Source: an uncultured Clostridia bacterium (GTDB taxonomy: Bacteria > Bacillota > Clostridia > Christensenellales > Borkfalkiaceae). From it: DNA of 64,000 bases. The stretch lies in contig CANRNE010000002.1 in NCBI GenBank assembly GCA_947631925.1, forward strand, positions 1 to 64,000, read 5' to 3'. The notes beneath the pieces were generated by a model. That model did not search any database. It worked only from the letters and a program-made list of their open reading frames with translations, and was not told the origin of the DNA. How positions within the stretch are numbered: the stretch's first letter is position 1; every line of letters starts with the position of its first letter. The position numbers and the translations under genes are program-made. Below, one piece after another: positions 36,106 to 47,500 of this stretch.

Positions 36106-36136
36106 GAAAAAATACAGGGTGCGTAGTTGCACCCTG
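36106..36136 (-). terminator. Terminator of the giant-protein unit
   Basis: 8-bp perfect stem CAGGGTGC/GCACCCTG with a 6-nt loop and an A/T-rich tract, 15 nt beyond the stop of the 792-aa gene. Confidence 0.88.
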
Positions 36137-36150
36137 CATCTTGGTTTTGC

Positions 36151-38529
36151 TTATCTGCGCTTATGGCGGTTCTTGCGGCGCCGCTCACTCAAAGACATCC
36201 GTGCGGGCGCGCCGTCATCTGCCGCGCTGTCGTCCGCCGCACCGTCATCGGTATCGTCCACGGGCGCGGGTTCGTCGACAACTTCCTCAATGGGAGCGGG
36301 TTCCTCAACGGGGACTTCCTCGACGGGCGCGGGCTCTTCAACGGGAACTTCCTCGACAGGCGCGGGCTCTTCAACGGGAACTTCCTCGACAGGAGCAGAT
36401 TCCTCGACAACTTCCTCAATGGGAGCGGGTTCTTCAACGGGAACTTCCTCGACGGGAGCAGGTTCCTCAACTACTTCCTCGACGGGAACGGGTTCCTCAA
36501 CGGGGGCCTCTTCCACGGGCGCCTCTTCGGGCGTGTCGTCGGAGACGGTCTCGGGCACGGGCAGCGTGTGGCGCTTCTCCTCGTCGAGCACCGTGCTGGT
36601 CACGATGACGCCGGGGGCGATTTCCACGTCGGCGGGAGCAACTTCCTCCTTCACCGCGTCTGCATTCTGACGGAAGAACGCCTCGTCCTCCTTCGTCTTG
36701 ATGTTGCGCTTGATGAGGCCCTTGTTGATGAGTTCGACAATGCCCTCATACGGGACGTAGAAGTCCTCGGAGACGTGGTTTTCGTCCTTCTTGACGCCGA
36801 GACGCTCCATGACGACGGCAATGAGGTCCATGGCATAGCGCACGCGCTTTGCGTTCTTGATGCGGTACAGGCAGGGCGTATCCTCATAAGTAACGCTGTC
36901 GTCGACGGGTTCTACCTTGTATTTGCTCTCCTCGTACTCTTTGGGGTCGAGCGGGAAGTAGATGCAGAGCGTCTTTCCGCGGTAGGCAAGGCGGACGGCA
37001 ATCTCTCTGCCGCAACGGAAGCTTTCGCGCTTCCAGCTCATGCGCGCCTTCACCTTCTTATAGGAGAGCAGCTCGTTCTTGAGCTCGGTGTACCAATGCT
37101 TGACCTCGTCGTCCGACTGGATGAGGCGCGCCGTGAAGCTTCTGTCGTAGCGGAGCTTGCCGCCCTCGAAGGATTCCTCCTCGATGACGATGGGGTCGCG
37201 CTTGACGCGGATGACTTCGGGCTCCTCGTCGATGACGACGGCGGCGGGAGAGACGGTAATCTGGAAGCCGATGGTCTTGTCGCCGTAGCGGACGAGCACG
37301 GTGGGCGCGCCGACTTGCGTCATGTCGATGGGCAGGATTTCGTAATCCGTGACTTCCTCGGCGAGCGGCTCGAGATTGTAATTCGCCGTGACGATGAGCC
37401 CGTCGCAGTTGAGCTCGTCGCCCGCGGTGTATTCCTTGCGGACGCTGTCCGTGTTGAGGGTGATGCCGATGAGCTCGCGCACCGCGGGTTTCTCCCCTTC
37501 GGCGATGCTGATGGCATACTCCGCGCGCATTCCGCCGAAACGGACGGCGACGGTGGCATCTCCCGCCTTGGAGAGGTCGGGCTTGTCGACGGCATAGTCG
37601 GTGACGACTTCCACGAGGGGTTCACTGCTGTACGTCGCGTACACGACGAGGCCCTCGTAGTTAAATCTGTCTCCCGCGGTGAATTTGCGCTGGACCGCAT
37701 CGGTGTCGAGGTTGATGCGGACGAGTTCGCGTGCGACCTTTTCGGGCGCGGGAAGGGAGACGGAGACGGCATACACCGCGGACTTGTCGCCGAACGAGAC
37801 GGTTACAGTGGGCTTGCCCTCGACGGAGAGGTCGGGCGCGAACACGGTGTATTCAAGCACCTGCTCGGTGAGCGGGTCTGCGCTGTAATGCGCCGTGACG
37901 ATGAGTCCGTCGCAGTTGAACACATCCCCCACCTTGAATTCGCGCTGGACGACGCCCGTGTCGAGGGTGATGCTCTCGAGGGTGCGCTCCTTGGGTTCCT
38001 CGGCGGCGACGGCGACCGGAGCCGCTGCGGCGCGCTCTGTGACGACGCTCACCGCATACACCGCGGTCTTGCCCTTGTAGGCGACGGTAACCGTGGGTTT
38101 ACCCTCTTCGTCGAGCTTGGGCACGTACACGACGCAGCCCTCGAGGTCCTCAATCTTCTTGTTGTCCTGCATGAGTTCCTGCAGTTTCTCGGGTGTGAGA
38201 ACGGTAATCTCATGCAGGATTTCCGAATACGGGTCCTGATTGAAGTGCGCCGTGACGAGCAGTCCCTCGCAGGAGAACTCTTCCCCGACGAGGAATTCGC
38301 GCGGGGCGAGGGAGGTGTCGAGCTCGATTCCCACGAGCTTGCGTTCCTCATCGCTTTGCACGACGACCTGCGTCGTGCCCTTTCTCACGCGGAGAATGAG
38401 GATGGCGAAGACGATGACCATGAAGATGACGAGCACTACCTGCGCGATGAGCAGCCAGAAGAGCGCCGTTTCCATGGGCCAGTCGATCTCAAGTCCGAAG
38501 ATCTTAATGGTATTCAGTACATTCAACAT
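36151..38529 (-). CDS. Membrane protein with four Ig-like repeats and acidic Pro/Val/Glu tail
   Basis: 792 aa, co-transcribed 23 nt after the giant gene. One membrane segment (about 21-46) is followed by RVRKG. Four related beta modules begin near residues 61, 181, 266 and 350, each with a line like LTINLDTxxVxREFxxGDxF and ending TVxYGDKxxxYAVSV, resembling bacterial Ig-like (YG-type) domains. A conserved region (about 460-640) with SYKKVKARMSWKRESFRCG and RGKTLCIYFPLDP is unknown to me. Residues about 670-755 are 11-aa repeats (EEVPVEEPAPV), then a basic RRRKNRHKRR end. By the positive-inside rule the bulk would be cytoplasmic, which is odd for Ig-like domains. Confidence 0.8.
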   Translation of the reverse strand: MLNVLNTIKIFGLEIDWPMETALFWLLIAQVVLVIFMVIVFAILILRVRKGTTQVVVQSDEERKLVGIELDTSLAPREFLVGEEFSCEGLLVTAHFNQDPYSEILHEITVLTPEKLQELMQDNKKIEDLEGCVVYVPKLDEEGKPTVTVAYKGKTAVYAVSVVTERAAAAPVAVAAEEPKERTLESITLDTGVVQREFKVGDVFNCDGLIVTAHYSADPLTEQVLEYTVFAPDLSVEGKPTVTVSFGDKSAVYAVSVSLPAPEKVARELVRINLDTDAVQRKFTAGDRFNYEGLVVYATYSSEPLVEVVTDYAVDKPDLSKAGDATVAVRFGGMRAEYAISIAEGEKPAVRELIGITLNTDSVRKEYTAGDELNCDGLIVTANYNLEPLAEEVTDYEILPIDMTQVGAPTVLVRYGDKTIGFQITVSPAAVVIDEEPEVIRVKRDPIVIEEESFEGGKLRYDRSFTARLIQSDDEVKHWYTELKNELLSYKKVKARMSWKRESFRCGREIAVRLAYRGKTLCIYFPLDPKEYEESKYKVEPVDDSVTYEDTPCLYRIKNAKRVRYAMDLIAVVMERLGVKKDENHVSEDFYVPYEGIVELINKGLIKRNIKTKEDEAFFRQNADAVKEEVAPADVEIAPGVIVTSTVLDEEKRHTLPVPETVSDDTPEEAPVEEAPVEEPVPVEEVVEEPAPVEEVPVEEPAPIEEVVEESAPVEEVPVEEPAPVEEVPVEEPAPVEEVPVEEPAPIEEVVDEPAPVDDTDDGAADDSAADDGAPARMSLSERRRKNRHKRR
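36285..36515 (-). repeat. 33-bp tandem repeats encoding a Glu/Pro/Val tail
   Basis: About six or seven 33-bp units, some identical, each encoding 11 residues such as EEVPVEEPAPV. The length keeps the frame, so copy number may vary without truncation. Confidence 0.85.
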
Positions 38530-38552
38530 TTTTTATACCTGCCTTATCTTGT

Positions 38553-41500
38553 TTATTTTGCGGCTTCCGCGTCCTCTTCCTTCTTCTTTCTCGGACGGAG
38601 GAAGATGAGCGCGCAAGTCAGAATGATGAATTGAGATGCGAAGATGCAGACGTACAGCGTGATATCCAGACCGCCGTTGATGACGAGGAAGGATTCGTTG
38701 ACTACAAAGCTGACTTTCTCTTCAAGCCCCGTGTAGTCCGCGCAACCCTCGACGGTCACCTTTGCGTAGTAGGTGCTCTTCGGATAGGTGCTGAGATCGG
38801 TGCTGTTTACGGTGCCCGTACTCTCCACAGGGAAGAGCAGGTTCTCATCGTAGTAGTACGTGATGGTTACGTCGCCGAACTTCGCTGTTGCCGTGATAAG
38901 ATCTTCGTCGGGCGTTTCGCCTTCGTTCATGGACTTGAGCGTGAAATGCTTGTTCCATTCGTTGGTTGCCCTTGTGATGGTGTAGAAGCCTTTGAGCGGG
39001 GTGAAGGAGATGGCGTAGTTGCTGTCCGTGTCCCGCCCGGTGATGGGATAGATGCCCGCATGGTAGTCCCCTGTCTTCGTCAGGACGACGCCGAGCTTGA
39101 ATGTCTCATCGCTTTCGTCCCACGGTGCGAGCGAGGAGCCGCTTGCGAGCTTATAGCTGTTTTGGATGCGCTGATTGAAATCGCTTTCCTCGTAGATGTC
39201 GCCGAAGACGCTCTCGCAGTCCTGAATGTCGAGCCGAATCTCGCGCTGCTCTATGACGTAGGTACCGCCCTTCACCTCACCGTCATCGTTCTTGAAGGTG
39301 AACGTGTAGTTATTGAGGTTTTCGGTCGGTGTCGCGATGATAGCGCCGCGGTATTCGCCCGCATTCGACCGGTTCGTGATGACGGTGTCGTCGTAGTCGA
39401 GCACCATCAGGAGCGCGTCATATGCGTTCTCGTGGTGCCAATCGGCGAGATTTTCCGCCGACCAGAGCGCCTTGTTGCTGCCGACGAGGGTGACGAGGTT
39501 GTCGCCGTACTGGCTGCGCTGCGTGTGGACGGTGATGATGACGGGTCTTTCCGTGACCGTCCAGACGAGGTCGTTGAGGAAGGTGATTTCGTAGTTCGGG
39601 TCGTCCGCCTCTTCCGCATGGATGGTGTAGTCGCCCACATCATTGACGGTGGGAAGCGTCCAGCTGAGCTTGAGGGAGTTGACATCCTCGCCGGGGGCAT
39701 ACGAGCTGCCCGTATCGCACTCCACATGTTCGAGCACATAGTTCTCGAACTTGATACTCGTCATGTCGCCGTCGATGCTGTAGTCGCCGTAGACACTCGT
39801 CATGGTCTCGGGAAGTTTCAGCCTGATGACACGCCGGGTGATGACATACGTTCCTGCGCCCTGCGGCGAGGTGGGAATGGGTTCGCCGTTTTCCGCCTCC
39901 TGCACATAGTCCGCAGGCAGGGCCTCCGTCCAGTCGCCGACGAAGACGATGTTGTAGTTCTTTTCCGTCCAGTCGCCGAGGATGTAGTAGGTGCCCGCGT
40001 TCTTCGCGTTGCCGTCGCCCACTTGGAACGTGATGCCGAGCTGGGATTCCGTTTGCCAGCTCGCCACCGAACCGCTCTCGATGCGGTAGTTGACTGCGAC
40101 CTTCGGGTCGCCGTACACACTGCCGGGGTTGCGGCTCTCGATGGCAACCGTGAGTTTCGCGCGGAAGGAAGTCAGTTTCGCCTCTTCGCCGCTTTCATCC
40201 GCATTGCGGAAGGTCACATCGTAGTTGGGATGTGCACCGTCCACGCTGCCCACGATGCGGTAGACGCCCACGCCCGTCTCACGGGTGACAATCTTGCCGT
40301 CCTTGTCGAGGTAGCTAATCTTGACCCCGAGCGCGCTTGCGTCGTCCTTTGCGCCAATCTTGTCGCTGGTCCAAGCGTGGGAAGGCGTAATCTCCGTCTC
40401 GCTGTTGCCCACCGGTGCGGAGATGCCGGGCATCTCCTCTCCGTATGTCATCGTGCGGTCGAAGAGGGTCACCGTAACTTTCATCGGGACGATGACGAGC
40501 GTCATCGTGAGCTTTTCGGGAAGTTTGTAGTTCTTCGCGTCGGGTCCGCTGAGAAGGGACGGGACGACGATGGTGTACTCACCCACGTTGCGAGGCTTCC
40601 CGCTGCATGCGACATCGTCCTGCAGGTAGGAAGGCTTGGGAGCGTCCACTTTATCCTTCTCGACGATGTTCGTGAACAGCGGCATGAATTCATAATCGTA
40701 GCTGCTGTAGGTGTAGGTCAACACGTCGGTGAGGGTGGGCCGCGTCTCGAGGACGCCGAGCTCCTTGTTGTTAATCCAGTTGATGCCGAGCTCTTTCTCC
40801 TCGACAATCAGACGGTCGTAACCGCTGAAGTCCACCACGCCGTCGTCGGGCGTACCTTCGACGAAGCGAGCGGTGAAGCCGCAGCCCGTAATCGCCACGA
40901 TGCGGATGTGGTATCTGCCTGCCGCAAGTTTGCCGGCGTTACTGATGACGGGGCTGACGACCTCTACCCAGCTGTTATCGAGAATGAGATCGATGCGCTG
41001 CTGCGAGGAGAGGGCGGGGTAGGCCTCATCGAGACCGTCGACGCCGATAATCGACTTCGCAAGGTAGGTATGGAGTTCATCGGTGAGCGGGAAGTCCTTG
41101 AGCCGTGCGAGACGGACGCTGTCGTTCGCGTCACCGGGGTCGGCGTATGCGTAGTCGCCGTAGGTAAACGTGTAAGCATCTTGCAAGGTGTTGAGGTACA
41201 CCGATGCGACGACGGAGGCGACGTTGGCCGTGTAGATGAATTTCGCCTCGTTGTGGTTGTCTGCCACCACCGTGACTTCCATCTCCCAGACGCCGACGCT
41301 GTGGACCGTCCAGAGGTTTTCGACGTTTTCGATGCCGTTCGAGCCGCCGTCCAGCCTGTTCTGCGGCTTTCCGTAAGTAATCGTCGCGACCACTTCGCCG
41401 GCATATTTGACGTCATAGACGAGTGCGTCTGTCGTCGAGGCTCCCTCGTTGAAGATGAGTTCGCCCTCGGAGGCAACCGTGAAGTCCCCTGCATAGACGA

Positions 41501-44500
41501 GGTAGGAAGGCTCGATTGCCATCGGGTACCAACCTGCATCCGGCGACCTGTCGTCCTTGTCGGCGACCTCGCGGTAAGGTTGGGTAGTCGACCAGTCTCC
41601 GATATCAAGCCGCGTGATGTCCGCAGGGTTCACGGTGAAGACGCCCGCGACATGGTAGTTTTCATTCTCGCTGCCGCCCTCTTCCCAGCTACCCGCAAAC
41701 TGCACGTCGTAGCTCTTCATGAAGATCATGTCGCTGTCGTAGCCGTGGCCCCAGACGCCGACGATGGGATGTTTGCCCACGACCGCGTATCGGGTATCGG
41801 GCGTTTCGGGCGTCGCCTTGCCGAGATAGAAGGTGAGGTAGCTGATGTGCTCGGGCAAAATCTTGTAGGCAGATGCGTCGAGGTCATAGCTCCACTGCGC
41901 GGCGTTGATGGGTTTGTCGCCCGTAGCGCCGTAGACGGGAGCCGTGAGCGTGATGCGCATGCCCTCTTTGATGCCTTCCGTGCCGTAAATCGCCTCCGAC
42001 TTGTCGATGACGACGACGACTTTGCGCCTCGTGATTTCGTATTCGCCGCCCTCATATTCGCCGGGGACGTTCCCGCTGCCCTCATTCACCCAATTGCGGA
42101 AGGTGACGTTGTAATTGGGGTTGGCGCAATTGCCCTTGATGACGTTGGGGTAGATGCCCGCCGCGGCGTTGGGATTGATGATGTCGTCGATGGAGAGCGT
42201 GATGGCAACGGTCGAGCGGCCTTCGTCTTTCGCATACCCCTTGTTCGTCTCGCTCAACTCGGAGTAGATTTCCCATGCGGTTTCGCCCGTGAGGTTGGTC
42301 ACTCTCGGCTCGCCGAAGACGGATTCTTGCCGATTGATGAGCACGGTGATGGGACGTGCCACGATGTTGTAGTTGCCCGTGCCCTCGGAGAACTTGACCT
42401 CGTAATTGGCGCTCTTCGAGACGGCAGTCAGTCCGCCCTCGTAGTAGTGCGCCGGCCAGTAGCCCGCCGCCGTCGGCTTGAGCCCGGAGCCCGTGAAGGC
42501 AGCGGGGTTGCGGGTGATGGTGATGGCGAGCTTCTTCGCGTCATCGCCGTCCACGAACGTGTCGAGCGGGGTGAAGCCCCGGCTGCCCGCCTTCCCTTCG
42601 AATTCGCTCTCGACGAGCGGTTCGCCGTAGAAGGTCGAGAAGTCGTGTACGTTGACGCGCATGTCGCGCTTGGTCACGGTGTGCGTGCCGCTCTGAATGC
42701 CGTCGTCGATGTGCAACACGAAGTCGTCGTCAAAGTTGAACATTCCGCCGCCGAGCACCCAGCTTGCAATCGAGCCGTCTGCGCGCTTGCCCGCGTCGGG
42801 GTCGAGCTTGACGGTGTACGTGCCCGCGCCGGGGTACGGCTTCGTCTCTTTGTTGAGCTTCGTCGGCACGCTCCCTTCTCCCTCGAAGAGGGCGAGGAGG
42901 TCGAGCATGAAGTTGTGCAGTTTGACCTCGTTTGCGCCCATGCCGAAGTCCCTGGTGAGCACGCTGTCGTTGAAGGAGATGTTGAACTTCTTGGCGCCGT
43001 TTTCTCCGTACACGGCATCGCTGTCGCCATAGACGCTCGTGCTGTTTGCGATGGCGAGCTCCACCTGTCTGCGGTGAATCTCGAAGAAGACATACACGCC
43101 GTTTGTGCCGTTATAGCGGATGGTCGGGCTGTCCAAATCCTTCGTTTCGATGAGGTAGTTGGCGCTGTCTGAGCCGCCGAGGCCGTTTTCGCCGACAAGC
43201 GCATCCGTGAAGACGTGCACCCAGTAGCTGCCGACGTGGACGGCGTCCGCCTTTTCGAAGCGCGAGCCGACATAGTTGCCGCCCTCCGAGCTGTTCGTGC
43301 GGATGCTGTCGAAGAACACTTGGTCGCCCGCAAAGATGTTCGCGATGTTGACGAAGTTCGCGGCGTCGTTGACGAGCGAGGTGCCGTTGTAGTGCATGTC
43401 GGCAAGCCCGGGCTGCGTCTCCACCACAATGGCAAGCGGCGAGACCGTGAGGACGTTTCCGTCAAACTTGGTGGTGCCGTTGTCAAAGACGATGAAGCTG
43501 TCGCCCTCGAAGCCGCTAATCGGCATGGAGTCAATCTCGAGGCCGTAGTCGCCGGCTTTGAGAAGGCTCGCGTGGGAGTAGGACTCCGAATCCGTCAGAA
43601 TATGGATGCGGAAGTTGTAGCTGACGAGGGTCTCCGCCTGCTCTTCGGGCGTGCCCGCGATGCCGTCGATGACGCGAATCTTCCCTTCGCGGATGAAACC
43701 GAGGACGGTCTCAAGAACGGTGTCGGGGTTGTAGGCATACGTCTCGCCGTAGATGGCGTCATAGTGCGCATCGAGCACCTGCAGCTTGATGGTCGTTGCC
43801 TTCACCGTGACTTTAAGGGTAATCGCCCACGGGTTGTGGTTGGGGGCGTCCACGGTGACTGCGATGGTGTAGGTCCCCGCACCGGTGAGTTTGTAACCGA
43901 TGGTGAGGCCGTCGTCGTTCGTGAGTGCCTCATAGGTGCCCGCACCCGAGCAAGAGGTGAACGAGAAAGTCGCATTCGCGGCGTTGAAGCCCTCCGCATT
44001 GTCGACGAACCCGAAGTCGTCTGCCGTGAGCGAGACGCTGATGGGCGCGTCGGGTGCGAACGCATACTCCTGCACGAAGGTCGTGCTGTTCTCCCCTGCG
44101 GTGAGTGTGGCGTTCTCAATCTGCGCGTTGGCGACGGTGTACGTCCACTCTGCGTGTGCGACGGAGGTTGCGAACGAGAAGTCCGCGCTCACGAGGTCGA
44201 CGGAGATGACATAGGCGCCCGCATTCTCGGGGACTCCGTCGAACGGCATGGAGGCGTAGCCAATCCAGCTCGGGGTGAAGGACACTCCGAAGTTGTAGAG
44301 CAGGCCGTCGCCGTTGGTCACTTCGTACGTCGCCTTGAGGCCTTCAATCTTCGCCGCGCCCATCGTGCCCTCGGGGGTGATGCTAAAGCCCGCCTCCGCG
44401 TTGCGGAATGCAACGGAAACGTTGTGTTTCAGGGCGTTGTAGACGTTGCTCGAGATATCGGGAGCGGGTTTGCCGTCAATCCACACCGAAATCGTACCCG

Positions 44501-47500
44501 TGATGACGGCGGGCGTGATGACGTAGTTCTCCTCGCCCCATGTGCCGTTCGCGTCCACGTTGTAGCTCGCGGAGCCGCCCCCCGCCTTCACGAACTTAAA
44601 GTTGGACAGGTCGCGCTGCGTTCCCGTAACTTCGCCACTCACATCCTTCAAAGTGACTTTTACGTCGTACGCGACAGGCGTGCGGTCCTCGCCGTTCGTC
44701 TTGACATGCGTCGGGACCGTTTCCGAGTCGTCGTAGGTGACGGTGTAGTCCTTGGGCAGGACGGTGGGATTTGCCGCATTGGCGAAGGCGATGATGGCGG
44801 GACGGGGGTCACCCGTATAGCTTGCGCCGGGGATGACTGCGAGGGTAATCTGCGCCTTCGTGATTTCGAAGGTGAACGTCGCCTTGTCGACGTACTTGCC
44901 TGCCTCGCTCGCAAACGTGAAGTTGGAGCTATTTGCGCCCGACAGGGCCTTCAGTGTGACGGTGACGGTGTATGTGCCCGCGTTGTGCGGCGCAGTGACC
45001 GTTTTACCGAAATAGGTATAGGTGATGGTGTAGTCGGAAATCTCCTCGTTGGAGTTGTACACAGGGGCAATCTCCGTGCCGCTCAAGTTCTCGAATGCGA
45101 AGGAGCGGAACTGGTCCTGTGCGTTGTACGCGAGGCGCTCACTGTCGATGGTCGCCTTGACCTCTGCGGGCAGGATATCATAGGACAGGTTGACCGTCCC
45201 CTGATAGTTGTTCATACCCGTGACCATGGTGTCGACGTGGCCGACGTTGATATCCGACGTGTTCGAAATGGAGTAGTCGCCGGGCGTCTCCGCCTTTGCG
45301 CGCACAAGTTCTGTCTTGTCTGCGCCGCCCGTCAGGGCGATGAGAACGCGGAAGTCGTCCGTCTGCGGTCTGCCCGTATAGACCTTCTCCTTGGTTGCGC
45401 TCGCAAGCGTCACGCCGTCGCGGGCGAAGACATCTCCATCCGTGATGTTGCGCGGCGTGATGGCATAGGTGAGCGAGATGGAGTACGTGTCCGAACCGAA
45501 GCAGAAGTTGCCGCCGAGGTCGGCGGTGGGCGTTCCGTCTTCGCCGAAGATGAAGAATTTCAGCGTTACGGTGTAGGTGCCCGCATTCGTGTAGTTCTGC
45601 CAAGCATCCTTCGCCCAGCCGTCGTAGCTCGCTTCGCGCACCGCATAGACGTTGCCGCCCGTGCCTTCCGTTTGCACATCGTACAATTTGACGCTGACTT
45701 CGTCGGTGTAGACCTTGTATTCGTGCGCGACGCCGTCATAGACGAGCGAGTTCTCACCCTTTTGGACGTAGCCGTCCTTTTCAAATCCGAGGAACGGGGA
45801 GAGCACGACGGGCGTGACACGGAAGTTCCTCGTCGCATCGTGGTCGGTATCGCCTTCTGCTCTGCCGTCCTTCACGAAGATGAAGTTATGGGTGAGCTCC
45901 ATGGAGACAGTATAGGCGCCCGCGAAGTACGGCTTATGATCGGCGCCGAATCTCTCGTTGCCCGTTTTCTCCGATTCGTTGACGGAGTATGTTGCGGTGA
46001 AGTCGCCGAGGCTGAGGTCGGGCAGGACTGCACCCTTGCCCTCTTCCGCATACACGAAGGCGTAGCTCGCATCCTGCGGTCCGTCATTGTAGACGACATT
46101 GCCGACTTCCCGGAGCTTGACGACGTTGGGAATGATATCGAACACGAGCGTGACATACACGTTGTTCTCGTCAAGGACAGCCTTGCGGTAACCGTTCGTC
46201 CCCGTCGGGTTCTTTTTGAGGTCGATCTCTTGGAGCGGCACGCTGTCGTCTGCCTTCGTGCCGCCCGCATATACATTGCGGATGGTGAAGTTGTTGTAAT
46301 GCTTCACGCCGGGGTAGTGCCCCGTATCCGCTTTGCTCAAGCGGAAGGTCACCGAATATCTGCCGACATCGTAAATCGCCTTGACGGGGTTTTCTCTGTC
46401 CCATTCCTCTTTCGTGTCGCTCACACTCGTGGCTTTGTAGTACTCGACGGAGTACTGCGCGCCCTGCGGCACTGCGCCGCCGCCCTCGGCGTCGAGATAG
46501 ATGGAGCCGAAGCTCCCCGTCCAGTCATTGCGGTTGTAGTAGAACTTGTTGACGTACGCGCCGTCGTTTTTGAGCGTGGCGGCGGAGAAGAACACGTCGA
46601 TGACGGAAGGCGTAATATCGAAGTCGACATAGAACCCCGTGTCCGTCTTGTTGCGATACTGCCCATCTGTCATCGGGACAGATGCTCCGTTCATCTTGCC
46701 CGCGTAGATTGCATTGATGACATAGTTCCCGCCTGCCTCCGTCGTGAAGCGGAAGTACAGGGTGTACGCGCCGACATCATAGACAGCTTCGTCTGCCGTC
46801 GCCTCTGCGCCGTCTTTATAATGGTCTTCGATGTTGAAAAGGAAGGTCACGGAGTAAGCCGACGGGATGGGGATGATGTTCTCCGACTGCCAGAATTGGA
46901 CAATGCCGAGCGTCACGGACTGGTCGGTGTTGTTGTAGACGAATTCGTTCTTGAACGCGCTGCCGTCAAAGAACCCGTTGAGGTACAAATCGAGCTGTGC
47001 CGCCGTAATCGAGAAGGCCAGCTTGAACTCTTTGAGGGTACCCTCCCTATAAGAGCCTATAGTCTCCTGATAGGCGCTGCCCGCTTTCGTAGGAATGAGG
47101 AAGCCCTCATCATTGCCCGCATAGACGCCCGTGATGATGTAGTTGTTGTTTTCGTCTTTGAGCGTGAAGACGAGCTTATATTCGCCGACATTGGTCGTGC
47201 CGTCGCCCTCGAAGGTCACGGAATACTCGCCGTTCGTGGGCGTGATGCCGCCCGTGCCCGACAGCGTGACGGAGTTCAGGATGTTCGCATAGTTCGACTT
47301 GTTATACGTGAACGTATTGAAGAACTCGTCGCCCTTTCTGAACATGTCGGACAGATGCACCTGAATTTGGGCAGGCGTGATTGAGAACTTGACGGAGAAT
47401 GCCGTGAACGGTTTGTCGGCGCCGGAGGTAATCTCATAGCCCTTTTCGGCGTCTTCCGTCAGCGCAACCGCCTCGTGATTTTCACCGCCAACCGTATTCG

